A DNA stretch of 64,000 nt from Bog-473 sp963836605 (GCA_963836605.1 CAWIKB010000009.1:62001-126000), one strand, 5' to 3'; counted from the first letter of the stretch, positions 55,672 through 64,000 are shown. The notes: generated by a model from the sequence alone, not told the origin. A program made the numbers and translations.

Positions 55672-56361
55672 ATGACCGTCGCGGAGCCCTCCGTCCCGTC
55701 TGCCAGTGCGCTGCGCCTCGTGCTCGTCGCCGAGCGTCTCTTTGCTGTCAGCGGGATCGATGGAGTGTCCCTCAGGCAAATCGCGACGGAGGCGGGATCG
55801 GGCAATAACTCCGCGGTTCGGTATCACTTCGGCTCCAAGAGTGGATTGGTCTCAGCCATTTTTCAGCACCGACTTCCCGAGGTCGTGAGCCAAAGGCGTC
55901 TGCTCATCGCACGCTGCGATCCAGCTGATCTTCGCTCCAGGCTCGAAGCACAGATCCTGCCTGTCCTTTCGATGTCGAACGATCCCGAGAACCACTATGT
56001 GTCTTTCGTCGAACAGATCCAACGAAGTGGACAGGGTCTCCCCGAGGATCTGCGCGAACTCCCGCTTGAAGGCCAAGCGTCCAACGTGGAATTCCGTCGC
56101 GACCTCGATACAATCCTGGCCGACCTGCCAGATGCGCTTCGCATTTTCCGCATCGACCAGGCGCAGTTACTCAGTCTTCATGCCGGGGCGGATCGAGAAA
56201 GGGCTGTTCAATCCGGGGTGGTGACCGTGTCGTTCGAGCTGTTTGCGAACGCATTACTTGACGGTATTACCGAATTCCTCTCCGCTCCTGCCTCCAGAGC
56301 GACCCTTCGTCACCTCGACCAAGCGGGCACGATCGCGTTCGCTAGGCGCCACATCTTGTGA
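55672..56361 (+). CDS. TetR-family regulator
   Basis: A 229-residue regulator with N-terminal helix-turn-helix (AERLFAVSGIDGVSLRQIA, then NNSAVRYHFGSKSGLVSAIF). The ATG at 55672 is taken as start; a GTG at 55654 is also in frame. It follows the hydroxyacid dehydrogenase on the same strand and may be co-transcribed with the operon it controls. The C-terminal ligand domain is not assigned. A 16-base near-palindrome 200 bases downstream (56562) resembles TetR-family operators. Confidence 0.88.
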   Translation: MTVAEPSVPSASALRLVLVAERLFAVSGIDGVSLRQIATEAGSGNNSAVRYHFGSKSGLVSAIFQHRLPEVVSQRRLLIARCDPADLRSRLEAQILPVLSMSNDPENHYVSFVEQIQRSGQGLPEDLRELPLEGQASNVEFRRDLDTILADLPDALRIFRIDQAQLLSLHAGADRERAVQSGVVTVSFELFANALLDGITEFLSAPASRATLRHLDQAGTIAFARRHIL

Positions 56362-56769
56362 CGGAGTCCAATTCCACGCTGCTGGCGGTCTCAATCCCGT
56401 CGAGAGGGACGTGAATCGTGCGAAGGGGCGCACGCACCGCTCTCATCGTGGGATTCCTGCTGGGAGTAGTGGTCCGCCGATGCCGACAGATATTGATCAA
56501 CTGTCTCAGATTGAGCGACAGAAAATGCAGGTATGAAGCAAATATTGTTTTACTCAGAAAATAGAGCGATCGTTCTAACTATGTGGTAGCGTGGCCTCCT
56601 GTGATCAGAGCCACAGCGAGGCGTGTTCGGTTGTCGAGTGTTGGTCGAGGGATGCCCTTCCGGGGATTACATCTGCTTCGTCGTAGGCCTCACCGATGCC
56701 GACACTTTCGTACGCGACGTCTCGTGCGAGCTTCGCCCTTGGGCCGTCTCATCAAACGAGAAGAAAGTG
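56362..56769. promoter_or_regulatory. Intergenic stretch with a TetR-type near-palindrome
   Basis: No convincing gene in 408 bases. The stretch around 56500-56580 is markedly AT-rich. TAGAGCGATCGTTCTA at 56562-56577 is symmetric apart from one mismatched pair and resembles TAGAAC/GTTCTA operators of TetR-family lipid regulators. It probably marks the promoter region of the secreted VOC-protein gene. Confidence 0.45.
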
Positions 56770-57333
56770 ATGCTCATGCGTAAAACTGCATTGCTGTTCG
56801 TTGTGCCTCTCGTGCTCGTGATCCTGAGTCTCTTCGCAGAGACCAGCACGGCACAGGTCAACGCCGCACCTTCGTCGTCTGGGACGAGGAGTGTTGCGGC
56901 TTCTGCTGCTCCCACAACCCTCCCGATCAGCACGGTCCCGTCGAGCACTCCATCCGGCTCATCGAGTTCGCCAACGGCGACGGGCGACATACTGATGATC
57001 AAGCTCTACGTGGGCAACATTCCTCGCGCCGAGAAGTTCTACGGAGCGCTCTTTGGAGCGAAACTGGCTTTGAAGATCGGCAAGGGCGCGGAGATCGTGA
57101 CGTTCCCCAAGGGGCCGGGCCTGGCCCTGCTCCAGAAGAGTCCTGCCGACAAGAACAAGGTGGGAGGCTTCATTATTCAAGTTCCGAGCTTGAGCGCAAC
57201 GCGTGCACTTGCGGTCGCTAACGGCGCCAAAGTGCAAGGGAAGTTCGCGGGCTCCCCGGCGAGCCAAGCTGCGCAATCCATCGATCTTCTCGACCCGTGG
57301 GGCAACAACGTCGAGATCTTGCAGTTGGGATAG
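56770..57333 (+). CDS. Secreted glyoxalase/VOC-fold protein
   Basis: A 187-residue protein. The N terminus is a signal peptide (MLMRKTALLFVVPLVLVILS, cleavage near ETSTAQVNA), followed by a Ser/Thr/Pro-rich linker to about residue 75. One vicinal-oxygen-chelate domain (about 78-187) starts at MIKLYVGNIPRAEKFYGALF and ends with LLDPWGNNVEILQLG, the usual last-strand motif. The metal-binding positions are not complete in a single domain, so the catalytic role is unclear. ATG 56776 is an alternative start. No functional link with neighbours is evident. Confidence 0.78.
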   Translation: MLMRKTALLFVVPLVLVILSLFAETSTAQVNAAPSSSGTRSVAASAAPTTLPISTVPSSTPSGSSSSPTATGDILMIKLYVGNIPRAEKFYGALFGAKLALKIGKGAEIVTFPKGPGLALLQKSPADKNKVGGFIIQVPSLSATRALAVANGAKVQGKFAGSPASQAAQSIDLLDPWGNNVEILQLG

Positions 57334-57726
57334 GGCGTCTCCATGTCTGTGCAACGAGGGGATCCAAGGGGGGCCGGATCTCCTTTGATCGCCAGGCCAT
57401 GGATTGAGCCCGTCGAGGTCCCTCAGCTGCTCGACGTGGCGGCGGCGCGTTCGTAGCGCACCACCACGGCGACGGACTTCCACCCGCCGCGGCTCACGAT
57501 CTGCATGGGTGCTCGCGCCGGTCGACGACTGTCTGGCTATCACCCCGCCGGCTGGAACGCACTCACTGGGGTGGCTCACGCCCATTGCACTGTCAACACG
57601 ACCCGTCGTCCGCTGAGGTTCATCTTTTGGACAGATGCCGGTCACCGAATGGTTCCGGATTGTTTGAATGCGGTCGATACCCTCCGGGGAATCGAGCGGG
57701 ATCGAGTTCAGCAAAGTGAGGGAAAC
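57334..57726. other. Intergenic stretch, nothing recognised
   Basis: The 393 bases between the VOC gene and the phosphatase-superfamily gene contain only short open frames without family resemblance. Just before the downstream ATG, GTGAGGGAAAC supplies a ribosome binding site. Confidence 0.4.
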
Positions 57727-59523
57727 ATGAAATGGGCAAGGAATTTCGCGACGGCGGGAGTGGCTGCGTGCGCGCTTTCCATCGCGACGCCATTGGCGGC
57801 CTGGTCCTCCAGTGCCGTCGCTGCCGGCCACGATCAGATCGAGCACGTGCTTCTCATCTCGGTCGACGGCATGCACCAATCCGATCTGGCCTGGTATGTC
57901 GCTAACCATCCCAACTCCGAGCTGGCGCGGCTGGCCACCGGCGGCGCCCAATACACCGCAGCGCAGACCCCCGACCCGTCGGACTCCGATCCTGGCGGCA
58001 CGGGGCTGATGACCGGCGCAGACCCGAAGGCCCTCGGCATCTACTACGACGACGAGTACAGCCACGGCGTCTTCCCGCCGGGGACAACGAACTGTTCGGG
58101 GCCGGTCCCGGGCGGCAACGTGATCTACGACTCGCCGGACGACAATCTTCCCGCCGTGCCGGACCTGCTGCATAACGGGAGCGGCAACACCTTCCCGTCG
58201 TTCGATGAGGGCGGCTCTCTCTACCCGGGCGGCGCTGACACCAACCCGGGCGTGATCATGAACCTGAGTCCGCACCCGCAGTCGGGGCTTAACCCGGCGA
58301 CGTACCCGGTCGACCCGAAAACCTGCCAGCCGATTCAGCCGTGGGACTTCTTGGGGGTCAACACGATCTTCCAGGTGATCCACAATGCCGGCATGCGAAC
58401 GGCGTGGTCTGACAAGCATGCGGTCTACACGTCGTACAACGGTCCGGGCTCGAACGGCTCGAGCATTAACGACTTCTTCGGGCCGGAGATCGACTCGCAG
58501 GCGGTCGAGCCGAACGGTGTGCCGTACCCGGTCGACGGTGCGTGGACGGCCGACAACGCCGCGACCAAGCAATACGACTCCTACAAAGTCCAGGCGGTCA
58601 TCAATTGGATCAACGGCCACGACCACTCCGGCACCGGGCCGAAGGTCGGCACGCCGGCGATCTACGGGATGAACTTCCAAACCGTCTCGACCGCCGAGAA
58701 GCTGAAGAGCTCCCCGGCGGTGCTGATTGGTCCTGACGCGCACGGCAACTACACCGACGGCCCGTCGCTGCCCGGCGGTTACGTGACCGTGGACGGCCAA
58801 CAGGTGCCGGGCCCGCTACTCCAGAGCGCGCTCGACTACGTCAACAACGCCCTGCAGCAGATGGCCGACACGATCCGGGCCGACGGCGAGGCCAGCTCGA
58901 CGGCGATCATCCTGACGGCCAAGCACGGCCAGTCGCCGCTGAACAACAACCAACTGCAGCGGATCGACGACGGTCCGGTCATTGCCGGCGTCAACGCCGC
59001 CTGGGCCGCTCAGCATCCGAGCAACCAGACGCTGGTCGTCCAGGAGGCTGACGACGACGGACTGCTGTGGTGGCTGTCGGATCGCTCGCAGGTGGCGGCT
59101 GACTTCGTCGAGGACTACCTGTGGACGCATAGCGCCCCGGCGGTCAACTACGCCGGTCAGACGATCACCGTCCAGCACTCCGGTCTGCAGGAGATCTTCG
59201 CCGGCCACAAGTCGGCGCAATTCTTCGGCGTCTCGAACTCCGACCCGCACCACCCAGACGTGTTCGCGATCGCGCAGGTGGGCACGATCTATACGACCGG
59301 ATCGAAGATCGCCGAACACGGCGGCGACAACCCGGGCGATCGGGACGTTCCGCTCGTGGTCTATGCCCCGGGCACCGTCCAGCCCGGTCAGTCAAGCAAC
59401 GCGGTGGAGACGACCCAGGTGGCTCCCACGATCTTGAAGCTGCTGGGACTCTCCCCGAGCTCGCTTCAGGCCGTCCAGCGAGAAGGAACGCAGGTGCTGC
59501 CCGGCCTCGGCCACGGGGACTAA
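57727..59523 (+). CDS. Secreted alkaline-phosphatase-superfamily (phosphodiesterase-like) enzyme
   Basis: A 598-residue protein with a signal peptide (MKWARNFATAG, hydrophobic to about residue 34). It has the type I phosphodiesterase/nucleotide pyrophosphatase layout: first metal motif VLLISVDGMHQSDL, a nucleophile region DPSDSDPGGTGLMTG, later metal motifs TAKHGQSPLN and IAEHGGDNPGDRDVPLVVYA. A Ser in the PSDSD segment may be the nucleophile. It probably hydrolyses phosphate mono- or diesters outside the cytoplasm. AGTGAGGGAAAC precedes the ATG at 57727. A strong hairpin follows the stop. Confidence 0.85.
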   Translation: MKWARNFATAGVAACALSIATPLAAWSSSAVAAGHDQIEHVLLISVDGMHQSDLAWYVANHPNSELARLATGGAQYTAAQTPDPSDSDPGGTGLMTGADPKALGIYYDDEYSHGVFPPGTTNCSGPVPGGNVIYDSPDDNLPAVPDLLHNGSGNTFPSFDEGGSLYPGGADTNPGVIMNLSPHPQSGLNPATYPVDPKTCQPIQPWDFLGVNTIFQVIHNAGMRTAWSDKHAVYTSYNGPGSNGSSINDFFGPEIDSQAVEPNGVPYPVDGAWTADNAATKQYDSYKVQAVINWINGHDHSGTGPKVGTPAIYGMNFQTVSTAEKLKSSPAVLIGPDAHGNYTDGPSLPGGYVTVDGQQVPGPLLQSALDYVNNALQQMADTIRADGEASSTAIILTAKHGQSPLNNNQLQRIDDGPVIAGVNAAWAAQHPSNQTLVVQEADDDGLLWWLSDRSQVAADFVEDYLWTHSAPAVNYAGQTITVQHSGLQEIFAGHKSAQFFGVSNSDPHHPDVFAIAQVGTIYTTGSKIAEHGGDNPGDRDVPLVVYAPGTVQPGQSSNAVETTQVAPTILKLLGLSPSSLQAVQREGTQVLPGLGHGD

Positions 59524-59540
59524 CCGCTCCAGCTGTTCGG

Positions 59541-59570
59541 GCTGCGGGCGGCTTCGAGCCGCGCCGCAGC
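59541..59570 (+). terminator. Strong hairpin after the phosphodiesterase gene
   Basis: GCTGCGG and GCGGCT pair with AGCCGC and CCGCAGC around a TCG loop, with one bulged G. This gives a 13-pair stem 17 bases after the stop. There is no T-run, which is common in high-GC actinobacteria. Confidence 0.55.
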
Positions 59571-59715
59571 TCAGCCCTACCATCGGTAGACACCCCAAGG
59601 GCACTACGCATTTCGACTTGGTCTCCAGAAGTCGATCACCGCATCACGCAAACTCGCAGCCCTTGTCGCTACAGTTGACGATCTGAGGCTTTTGTCACTC
59701 CATCGGAGGTGAGTT

Positions 59716-60120
59716 ATGCAGACTCAGGTTGCAGCACGGGGGTCGGGTTGGCGGGTATTCGCCGGCGTAATGATCATGCTCGTCGGTATCTTCAACGTCA
59801 TCGACGGGATCGTGACCGTCGCCAATCCGCACTACTTCACGGTGTACTCCAGCGGTTACTCCCACCATTTGGTGTTCGGCTCACTGAAGTCGTGGGGCTG
59901 GGCAATTCTCATTGTCGGTGCCGTGCAGTTCCTGGCGGCACTGGCGATCTTCGCCCAGCGAGGGTGGGGGTCAGTGGTCGGCATCATCGTGGCCGGTCTG
60001 AGCGCCATAGGGCAGCTGCTCTACCTTGGGGTCGACCCCTGGTGGTCGGTCATCGTCATCGCCATCGACGTCATGATCATCTACGGGCTGGCCGCCTACG
60101 GCTTCCCCGACAGCGCCTGA
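59716..60120 (+). CDS. Small four-helix membrane protein (DUF7144-like)
   Basis: A 134-residue integral membrane protein with four hydrophobic helices (about 12-36, 56-80, 85-105, 108-130). The pattern of FAGVMIMLVGIFNVIDGI and LVFGSLKSWGWAILIVGAV is common in actinobacterial small membrane proteins of unknown function. GGAGGTGAG directly precedes the ATG at 59716. No functional neighbour is evident. The 225 bases downstream hold nothing recognised. Confidence 0.82.
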   Translation: MQTQVAARGSGWRVFAGVMIMLVGIFNVIDGIVTVANPHYFTVYSSGYSHHLVFGSLKSWGWAILIVGAVQFLAALAIFAQRGWGSVVGIIVAGLSAIGQLLYLGVDPWWSVIVIAIDVMIIYGLAAYGFPDSA

Positions 60121-60345
60121 CCGCGGCGCCCGCCGGCATTCCTCAAGCGCCTCGGGTCCCTCCGCCGCGACGGGTTCTCTTGGCGCTGCGAGACGGCTCT
60201 CTCCCTTGTGTGTGGTCCCCATTTGGACCGGGTTGTCGTCCTTCGAGGAGTGATTGACGGAGGGCACGCGGTACGTCGCCTGCGCCGACCAAGACGGGAT
60301 CGTCCTGCACGGACGTCGATTCGAGTCCTTGGACGCCCGTGCGCA

Positions 60346-60960
60346 TCAGGGCGTGCATGCCACCACGCTGACCGTCGATCGGCGCCCGATTTTGGTACGT
60401 TCCAGACGAACATCCGCGAAGCCGCATGCGCGGCATTGATCCGCGAAGGCAGTGGCTTGTTCGTCGGTCCAGCCGTGGCTCCCGTGACCGTGGGCCCCTG
60501 TTTGGGCCCGCCGCTCTATGGCGACCAGACGACCACCGGGGAGGAGCAGTCGGCGTGCTTCTCGGAGCCCGCTGTCGATGTCGGCCCAGTGATGCACGGT
60601 GGCGATCGACCAGACGATGACAGCGGAATCTTCAGGTAGCGGGATCGCCTCAGCGGCACCTTCGACGTATCGCACCTTTGCCGAGTTCCGGGTAAGCAGT
60701 CTGGCGACCCGCAACATGACGGCCGCCGGATCAACGCCGGTGACCATCGCACCCCGTCGGGCCGCGTGGCGGACGGCGACGCCGGGACCACACCCGAGGT
60801 CCACGACCGTGTCGCCGGATTCGAGTGCGCTCAGCCGCACCGCAAGTCGCGCGTCGCTCTTGCGACCGAAGGCCATGCTGAGCGCCGCGACCAGCCCAGC
60901 CACGCCGGCAAAGGCGGGGTAGTCGGCGTGGTGATTGGGCGGCGCCTGCGGTTCTTGCAC
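60346..60960 (-). CDS. Class I SAM-dependent methyltransferase
   Basis: A 204-residue methyltransferase with motif I VVDLGCGPGVAVRHAARRG, the acidic GVDPAAVML, post-motif EGAAEAIPLPEDSAVIV and LREARRLLLPGGRLVAIER. It resembles the UbiE/Methyltransf_11 type. It is divergent from a MerR-family gene with a dyad between them, so the two are probably regulated together. The substrate is unknown; such pairs sometimes serve detoxification. Confidence 0.87.
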   Translation of the reverse strand: MQEPQAPPNHHADYPAFAGVAGLVAALSMAFGRKSDARLAVRLSALESGDTVVDLGCGPGVAVRHAARRGAMVTGVDPAAVMLRVARLLTRNSAKVRYVEGAAEAIPLPEDSAVIVWSIATVHHWADIDSGLREARRLLLPGGRLVAIERRAQTGAHGHGSHGWTDEQATAFADQCRACGFADVRLERTKIGRRSTVSVVACTP

Positions 60961-60969
60961 CCCTTCACC

Positions 60970-60997
60970 TTGACAGTTGAACCTGACTTCAAGTCAA
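60970..60997. promoter_or_regulatory. Nested dyad between methyltransferase and MerR
   Basis: TTGAC (60970-60974) and GTCAA (60993-60997) enclose TTGAA-CCTGAC-TTCAA (60977-60992), two nested inverted repeats in the divergent gap. A TTGACA box sits at 60970-60975. The arrangement fits a MerR-type operator lying within a promoter spacer. Confidence 0.5.
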
Positions 60998-61006
60998 GTG
61001 GGGCTC

Positions 61007-61447
61007 GTGCCTGAACCATTGCTCACGATCGGCGAGGTAGCGGAGCGAGCGCACGTGGCCACCTCGACGATCCGCTACTACGAACGCATCAACCTGCTCG
61101 TCGCCGATGGCCGAACCTCCGGGCAACGCCGGTACCAGGTCGCGACCCTCCGAAGGCTCGTGTTCATCGGCATGCTCCAAGACGCCGGGCTCGCCTTGGT
61201 CGACATCGCCGGAATCCTCGATGCCGCGGACGTCAGCGAATGGAAGGCAATTGCCACACGACGACTCGAGGGCCTCGATGAGCAAATCGCCAAGTTGCTC
61301 GAGGCTCGTGCGTACCTTTCCGGTGCGCTGCTCTGTCGCTACGACCACCCGGCCACGGATTGCGAGATCATGGGGTCCGAGATCGATCGCCGACTCTCAA
61401 CGGGGCCTGAAGCGGGGCGGGACGCCGTCAGTCCGCCGCGTCGATGA
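61007..61447 (+). CDS. MerR-family transcriptional regulator
   Basis: About 146 residues. The N-terminal MerR helix-turn-helix LLTIGEVAERAHVATSTIRY with YERINLLVADGRTSGQRRY is intact, followed by a dimerisation helix. Two cysteines (CRYDHPATDC) near the C terminus may bind a metal or sense redox, but the SoxR [2Fe-2S] spacing is not present. The GTG at 61007 is taken; GTG 60998 is in frame but abuts the dyad. It is divergent from the methyltransferase. Confidence 0.85.
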   Translation: MPEPLLTIGEVAERAHVATSTIRYYERINLLVADGRTSGQRRYQVATLRRLVFIGMLQDAGLALVDIAGILDAADVSEWKAIATRRLEGLDEQIAKLLEARAYLSGALLCRYDHPATDCEIMGSEIDRRLSTGPEAGRDAVSPPRR

Positions 61448-61563
61448 GGGCGATGTCTGTTTTGCATACTGAGGCCAGGCTGGCAACCGGCCGGGGCTGG
61501 GCCCTCGTCCGGACGGCTCAGCCCAAGTGGCTTCGCCTCCGCTCGCGCACTCCGATCGAAGCG

Positions 61564-62568
61564 TTACGAGGTGCTGGAGCAGTGGGCCGGATTTGTCATC
61601 CCGGAACTCGGAGAGACCATCAGGCATGACTCGTTGACGACCTGAAAATCAGAACCGGTGATCGAGGTGAGGTCATGGAGGACGTTGTTGTTCCAGTACG
61701 CGTTCGGCACTCCGCTGATGTACCACGGCGAACCGTTGTCGGCGACGATCATCCCGTAGGTCTTGAGCGCCTGGAGAATGACTTGATCCATTTTCGGAAA
61801 CGAAGCGATGTTGACGTTGGCTTTCAATCGGAGGCGCAATCCCATGGGAGGCAGTGCCGCATTCGCCGTGCCCGCTTCATGGCGGGCGGGCCATATATAG
61901 ATGTCGTCGGTGGCCGGCACGGTCACCCGGATGGCATGGTCGATGACGCCGGCAGCCACCTCGTCGGGACGCACCAGTCCGGGCAGGATCGCCAGTCCCG
62001 CGGCATCGGCTGACGTCCAGCCGGCATGTCGGAGACCGTCGGAAGAAAGGGGGAAGATCGCCCCCGAGCCGGCCTTCCATGATGCTCCACCGTTCTGCGG
62101 GTAGGCGTTCCACATCTCATAGTCAGTGCAGTTCCCGGTGTCGACAGTGAGCACATGACGATCGCCGGTCGATCTCGCCCCACCTTCAATGAGTGCCCCG
62201 GGCGGAATCGGGTAGGGCCCCGGGTCCGACTGGCCCACGTAGGTGAAGTGGACGGGTACCGGGGGCTGCGCGGCCGGCACCACGTTGTAGGGGATCCCGA
62301 TCGGCTCGCCGGCGTAGAGTCCCGCCCCAAAGTCAGGGTGAAGTGGAGACGTAGCTCCGATGCTGGTGATGTAGCGGGCCGAGTTGGGGTCGACGGGTAG
62401 TTTCGAGATATTGGCGTGCCAGACGTTGTCGGCCGGGAGCACCTGACACCCACCGGTGCCCGGCAGCGTGTCGGCCTGAGCCGTGGTGGGGATCACCAGC
62501 AGAGCCACCGCCAGCGCTGAGGCGACGCCGGCGAGGGCGGGCGCTCGGACGAATGGCGGCATCCTCAT
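61564..62568 (-). CDS. Secreted protein of unknown function
   Basis: A 334-residue protein with a signal peptide (MRMPPFVRAPALAGVASALA, cleavage near TAQADTLP). I recognise no catalytic family. The sequence is rich in Pro, Gly and aromatic residues with compact motifs (NVWHANISKLPVDPNSARYI, DPGPYPIPPGALIEGG, GWTSADAAGLAILPGLVRPD, YGMIVADNGSPWYISG) that look like conserved beta-sheet loops of a carbohydrate-associated or structural secreted domain. It stands alone between merR and an unrelated plus-strand gene. Confidence 0.75.
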   Translation of the reverse strand: MRMPPFVRAPALAGVASALAVALLVIPTTAQADTLPGTGGCQVLPADNVWHANISKLPVDPNSARYITSIGATSPLHPDFGAGLYAGEPIGIPYNVVPAAQPPVPVHFTYVGQSDPGPYPIPPGALIEGGARSTGDRHVLTVDTGNCTDYEMWNAYPQNGGASWKAGSGAIFPLSSDGLRHAGWTSADAAGLAILPGLVRPDEVAAGVIDHAIRVTVPATDDIYIWPARHEAGTANAALPPMGLRLRLKANVNIASFPKMDQVILQALKTYGMIVADNGSPWYISGVPNAYWNNNVLHDLTSITGSDFQVVNESCLMVSPSSGMTNPAHCSSTS

Positions 62569-62717
62569 GGCTGTCCCCCGATCGAGCCCAGTGCCGGTGA
62601 GTGGCGACAGGCAAGAAGGTAGCCCAATCCTCCCCGCAAAGCTGGTGTCAGGAACTCATTCCAGCCTTCCTCGCTAGGGTTCTCGCGCAACCCCTCGATC
62701 GGGAAGGACGAGCAGAC

Positions 62718-63374
62718 ATGGAGGATCGCCGTACTTCAGCCCTGTATCTCGAACTGGGAAACGGCACGGCCCTTGACTACGAGGGGCGTGCCGGCACGCT
62801 GGCGAAACGGACCGGAGCCCAGCGCGTGACATGGTGGGAAAATTGTCACCCCGGACGCACCGATCTCCCGAGGCGGATCGAGGAAGGCTCCATGCTTGCG
62901 GTGGCGGAAGTGGGACCAACCTTCCGCCCCCCTGAGTCATCGCCCGATGCCAACGCACATCTCTTCAGTCGTCATTCCCGTCCGAGTCAAGGCATTCTCG
63001 ACGGCCGCCCGACCACCGGGCTGTTGATCGTCTGGATCAGCCCGCGGTCGCCGGACTTGGCGGGGCCGCTGCGCGACTGGGGGGACTTTGTCCACATTCG
63101 CCACATCGCGGCCGCCGGAATCCCCGGTTTCACCCAGATCTCGGTCTTCGAGAACACAGCCGACGTCGACCCCCGCTACATGCATTTCTACGAGTTCGCC
63201 AGTGATGACCCCGAGGGGACCTTCAAGACCATGACGCCTCACGTCGCCCCCCGGCTCGGCGGGGTCGACAGTGAGGCCTACGCGGACTGGGCTGATTGGC
63301 GGGCCCATGGCGGCCGACTCTTCTACTGCAACACCTTCCGTCTTCTCGGGGAGGTTCGGACCTCCGAGGAATAG
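62718..63374 (+). CDS. Protein of unknown function, possibly dimeric alpha/beta barrel
   Basis: A 218-residue protein. Motifs such as RVTWWENCHPGRTDLPR, a central DWGDFVHIRHIAAAGIPGFT and YMHFYEFASDDPEGTFKTMT suggest two ferredoxin-like halves of the EthD/dimeric alpha-beta barrel type; the assignment is tentative. The start is the ATG at 62718; the frame is open further upstream without a good ribosome site. No partner genes are evident. The 122 bases downstream before ppk2 hold nothing recognised. Confidence 0.65.
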   Translation: MEDRRTSALYLELGNGTALDYEGRAGTLAKRTGAQRVTWWENCHPGRTDLPRRIEEGSMLAVAEVGPTFRPPESSPDANAHLFSRHSRPSQGILDGRPTTGLLIVWISPRSPDLAGPLRDWGDFVHIRHIAAAGIPGFTQISVFENTADVDPRYMHFYEFASDDPEGTFKTMTPHVAPRLGGVDSEAYADWADWRAHGGRLFYCNTFRLLGEVRTSEE

Positions 63375-63496
63375 CCATCGGCAGTCGAAGTCGACCGGAT
63401 GTGGCACCCTGTGCACCGGGACGAGGGGGGACGCAAGTGACACGACGAGGCGCCCGGGCGTGGATGCACCTGATCGGGAGCGGAGGCTGAGCCAGC

Positions 63497-64000
63497 ATGA
63501 ACTCCAAGGAATATCAAGTTGAGCTGGAGCGCCTTCACGTCGAGTTGGCGAAGCTCCAACATTGGGTCCAGTCAACGGGTGCCCGGATCGTCGTGCTGTT
63601 CGAGGGGCGCGACGCGGCAGGGAAGGGTGGGGCGATCAAGCGGATCACCGAGCTCATGAACCCACGGGTGTGCAAGGTCGTGGCGTTGGCTGCTCCGAAC
63701 GAACAGGAACGCACCCAGTGGTACTTCCAGCGCTACGTGGCCAATCTGCCCTCGGCCGGCCATATCGTCCTGTTCGACCGTTCCTGGTACAACCGCGCCG
63801 GCGTCGAGCGGGTGATGGGCTTCTGCTCGGAGGAGGAGCTCCAGGAGTTCCTGCGCACCTGCCCAGAATTCGAGAGGATGTTGATCCGGTCGGGCATCCA
63901 GCTCGTGAAGTACTGGTTCTCAGTAAGTGACGAAGAGCAGGAGCGTCGTCTGCAGTCCCGCTTGGCCGACGCCACGAGACGCTGGAAACTCTCTCCGATG
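63497..64000 (+). CDS. ppk2: Polyphosphate kinase 2 (PPK2), 5' part only
   Basis: The frame runs off the right edge after 168 codons. Walker A is LFEGRDAAGKGGAIKRI (about residues 34-50) and the second motif is VLFDRSWYNRAGVERVMG. PPK2 enzymes use polyphosphate to phosphorylate nucleoside di- or monophosphates. The family's usual single-domain length is about 250-300 residues, so perhaps 100 codons are missing. The ATG at 63497 is chosen because the family N terminus (EYQVELERLHVELAKLQHWV) follows directly. Confidence 0.92.
   Translation, partial: MNSKEYQVELERLHVELAKLQHWVQSTGARIVVLFEGRDAAGKGGAIKRITELMNPRVCKVVALAAPNEQERTQWYFQRYVANLPSAGHIVLFDRSWYNRAGVERVMGFCSEEELQEFLRTCPEFERMLIRSGIQLVKYWFSVSDEEQERRLQSRLADATRRWKLSPM

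Noticed and set aside
57404..57616. Short open frame in the gap before the phosphodiesterase gene
   Set aside because: It is Arg/Ser-rich with no family resemblance and no ribosome binding site.

Overview
The window reads as a chromosomal segment of a high-GC actinobacterium. Support comes from codon use, many GTG starts, -10-like boxes 6 to 7 bases before start codons, an alpha2-type glycyl-tRNA synthetase, DrrAB-type and fused Liv-type transporters, and a mycofactocin-type short-chain dehydrogenase. The housekeeping order would suit a deep-branching lineage such as Acidimicrobiia, but that placement is inference.

Positions 1-16.9 kb are core genome: corC (partial), era, a DinG-type helicase, uppS, a small membrane protein, recO, hemW, glyS, a DrrAB-like ABC exporter with a divergent MarR regulator, ppdK, dnaG, the principal sigma factor and tRNA-Asn(GTT). 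A decayed tyrosine integrase (16.95-17.32 kb) faces the 3' end of the tRNA. This marks the tRNA as an old integration site and the boundary to accessory DNA.

Positions 17.6-23.3 kb hold a Gfo/Idh/MocA oxidoreductase and a minus-strand hexuronate operon: uxaC, a shikimate-kinase-like P-loop kinase, a 17-codon remnant of a beta-glucuronidase gene, a mannitol-dehydrogenase/fructuronate-reductase family gene, and a LarA-family nickel racemase/epimerase. No uxuA, kdgK or kdgA is present here. The set could form a glucuronate to fructuronate to mannonate to gluconate to 6-phosphogluconate route, with LarA as the 2-epimerase. This is the most interesting proposal from the window.

Positions 23.6-30 kb hold a TetR-controlled oxidative operon (P450, amidohydrolase, two SDRs, aldehyde dehydrogenase). 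Positions 30-36.6 kb encode a Liv-type importer made of a binding protein, an MFS-LivF fusion and a LivH-LivM-LivG fusion. Positions 36.6-43.6 kb carry three glycosidases without obvious signal peptides (GH78 rhamnosidase, GH2 beta-glucuronidase, GH1) and a LacI regulator. Positions 43.6-50.8 kb carry an amidohydrolase, an FMN-dependent hydroxyacid dehydrogenase and a rhamnose pathway (rhaI, rhaD-dehydrogenase fusion, rhaB). Positions 50.9-56.4 kb carry a second oxidative cluster ending in a TetR regulator. Four related palindromes (core TGCWAANNWTTGCA) lie before uxaC, the binding protein, the uidA/GH1 pair and the amidohydrolase, and look like one LacI-family regulon. Together this resembles uptake and intracellular stripping of a rhamnose- and glucuronate-bearing plant glycoside, with sugar catabolism and oxidative attack on the aglycone.

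Positions 56.4-64 kb are miscellaneous: a secreted VOC protein, a secreted alkaline-phosphatase-superfamily enzyme, a small membrane protein, a methyltransferase/MerR pair, an uncharacterised secreted protein, an unrecognised protein and the start of a PPK2 polyphosphate kinase.

Four conserved genes (hemW, P450, GH78, uidA) are broken by five single-base insertions. All are in the +1 direction, and removing them gives family-typical lengths, so assembly or sequencing insertion errors are the likeliest cause.
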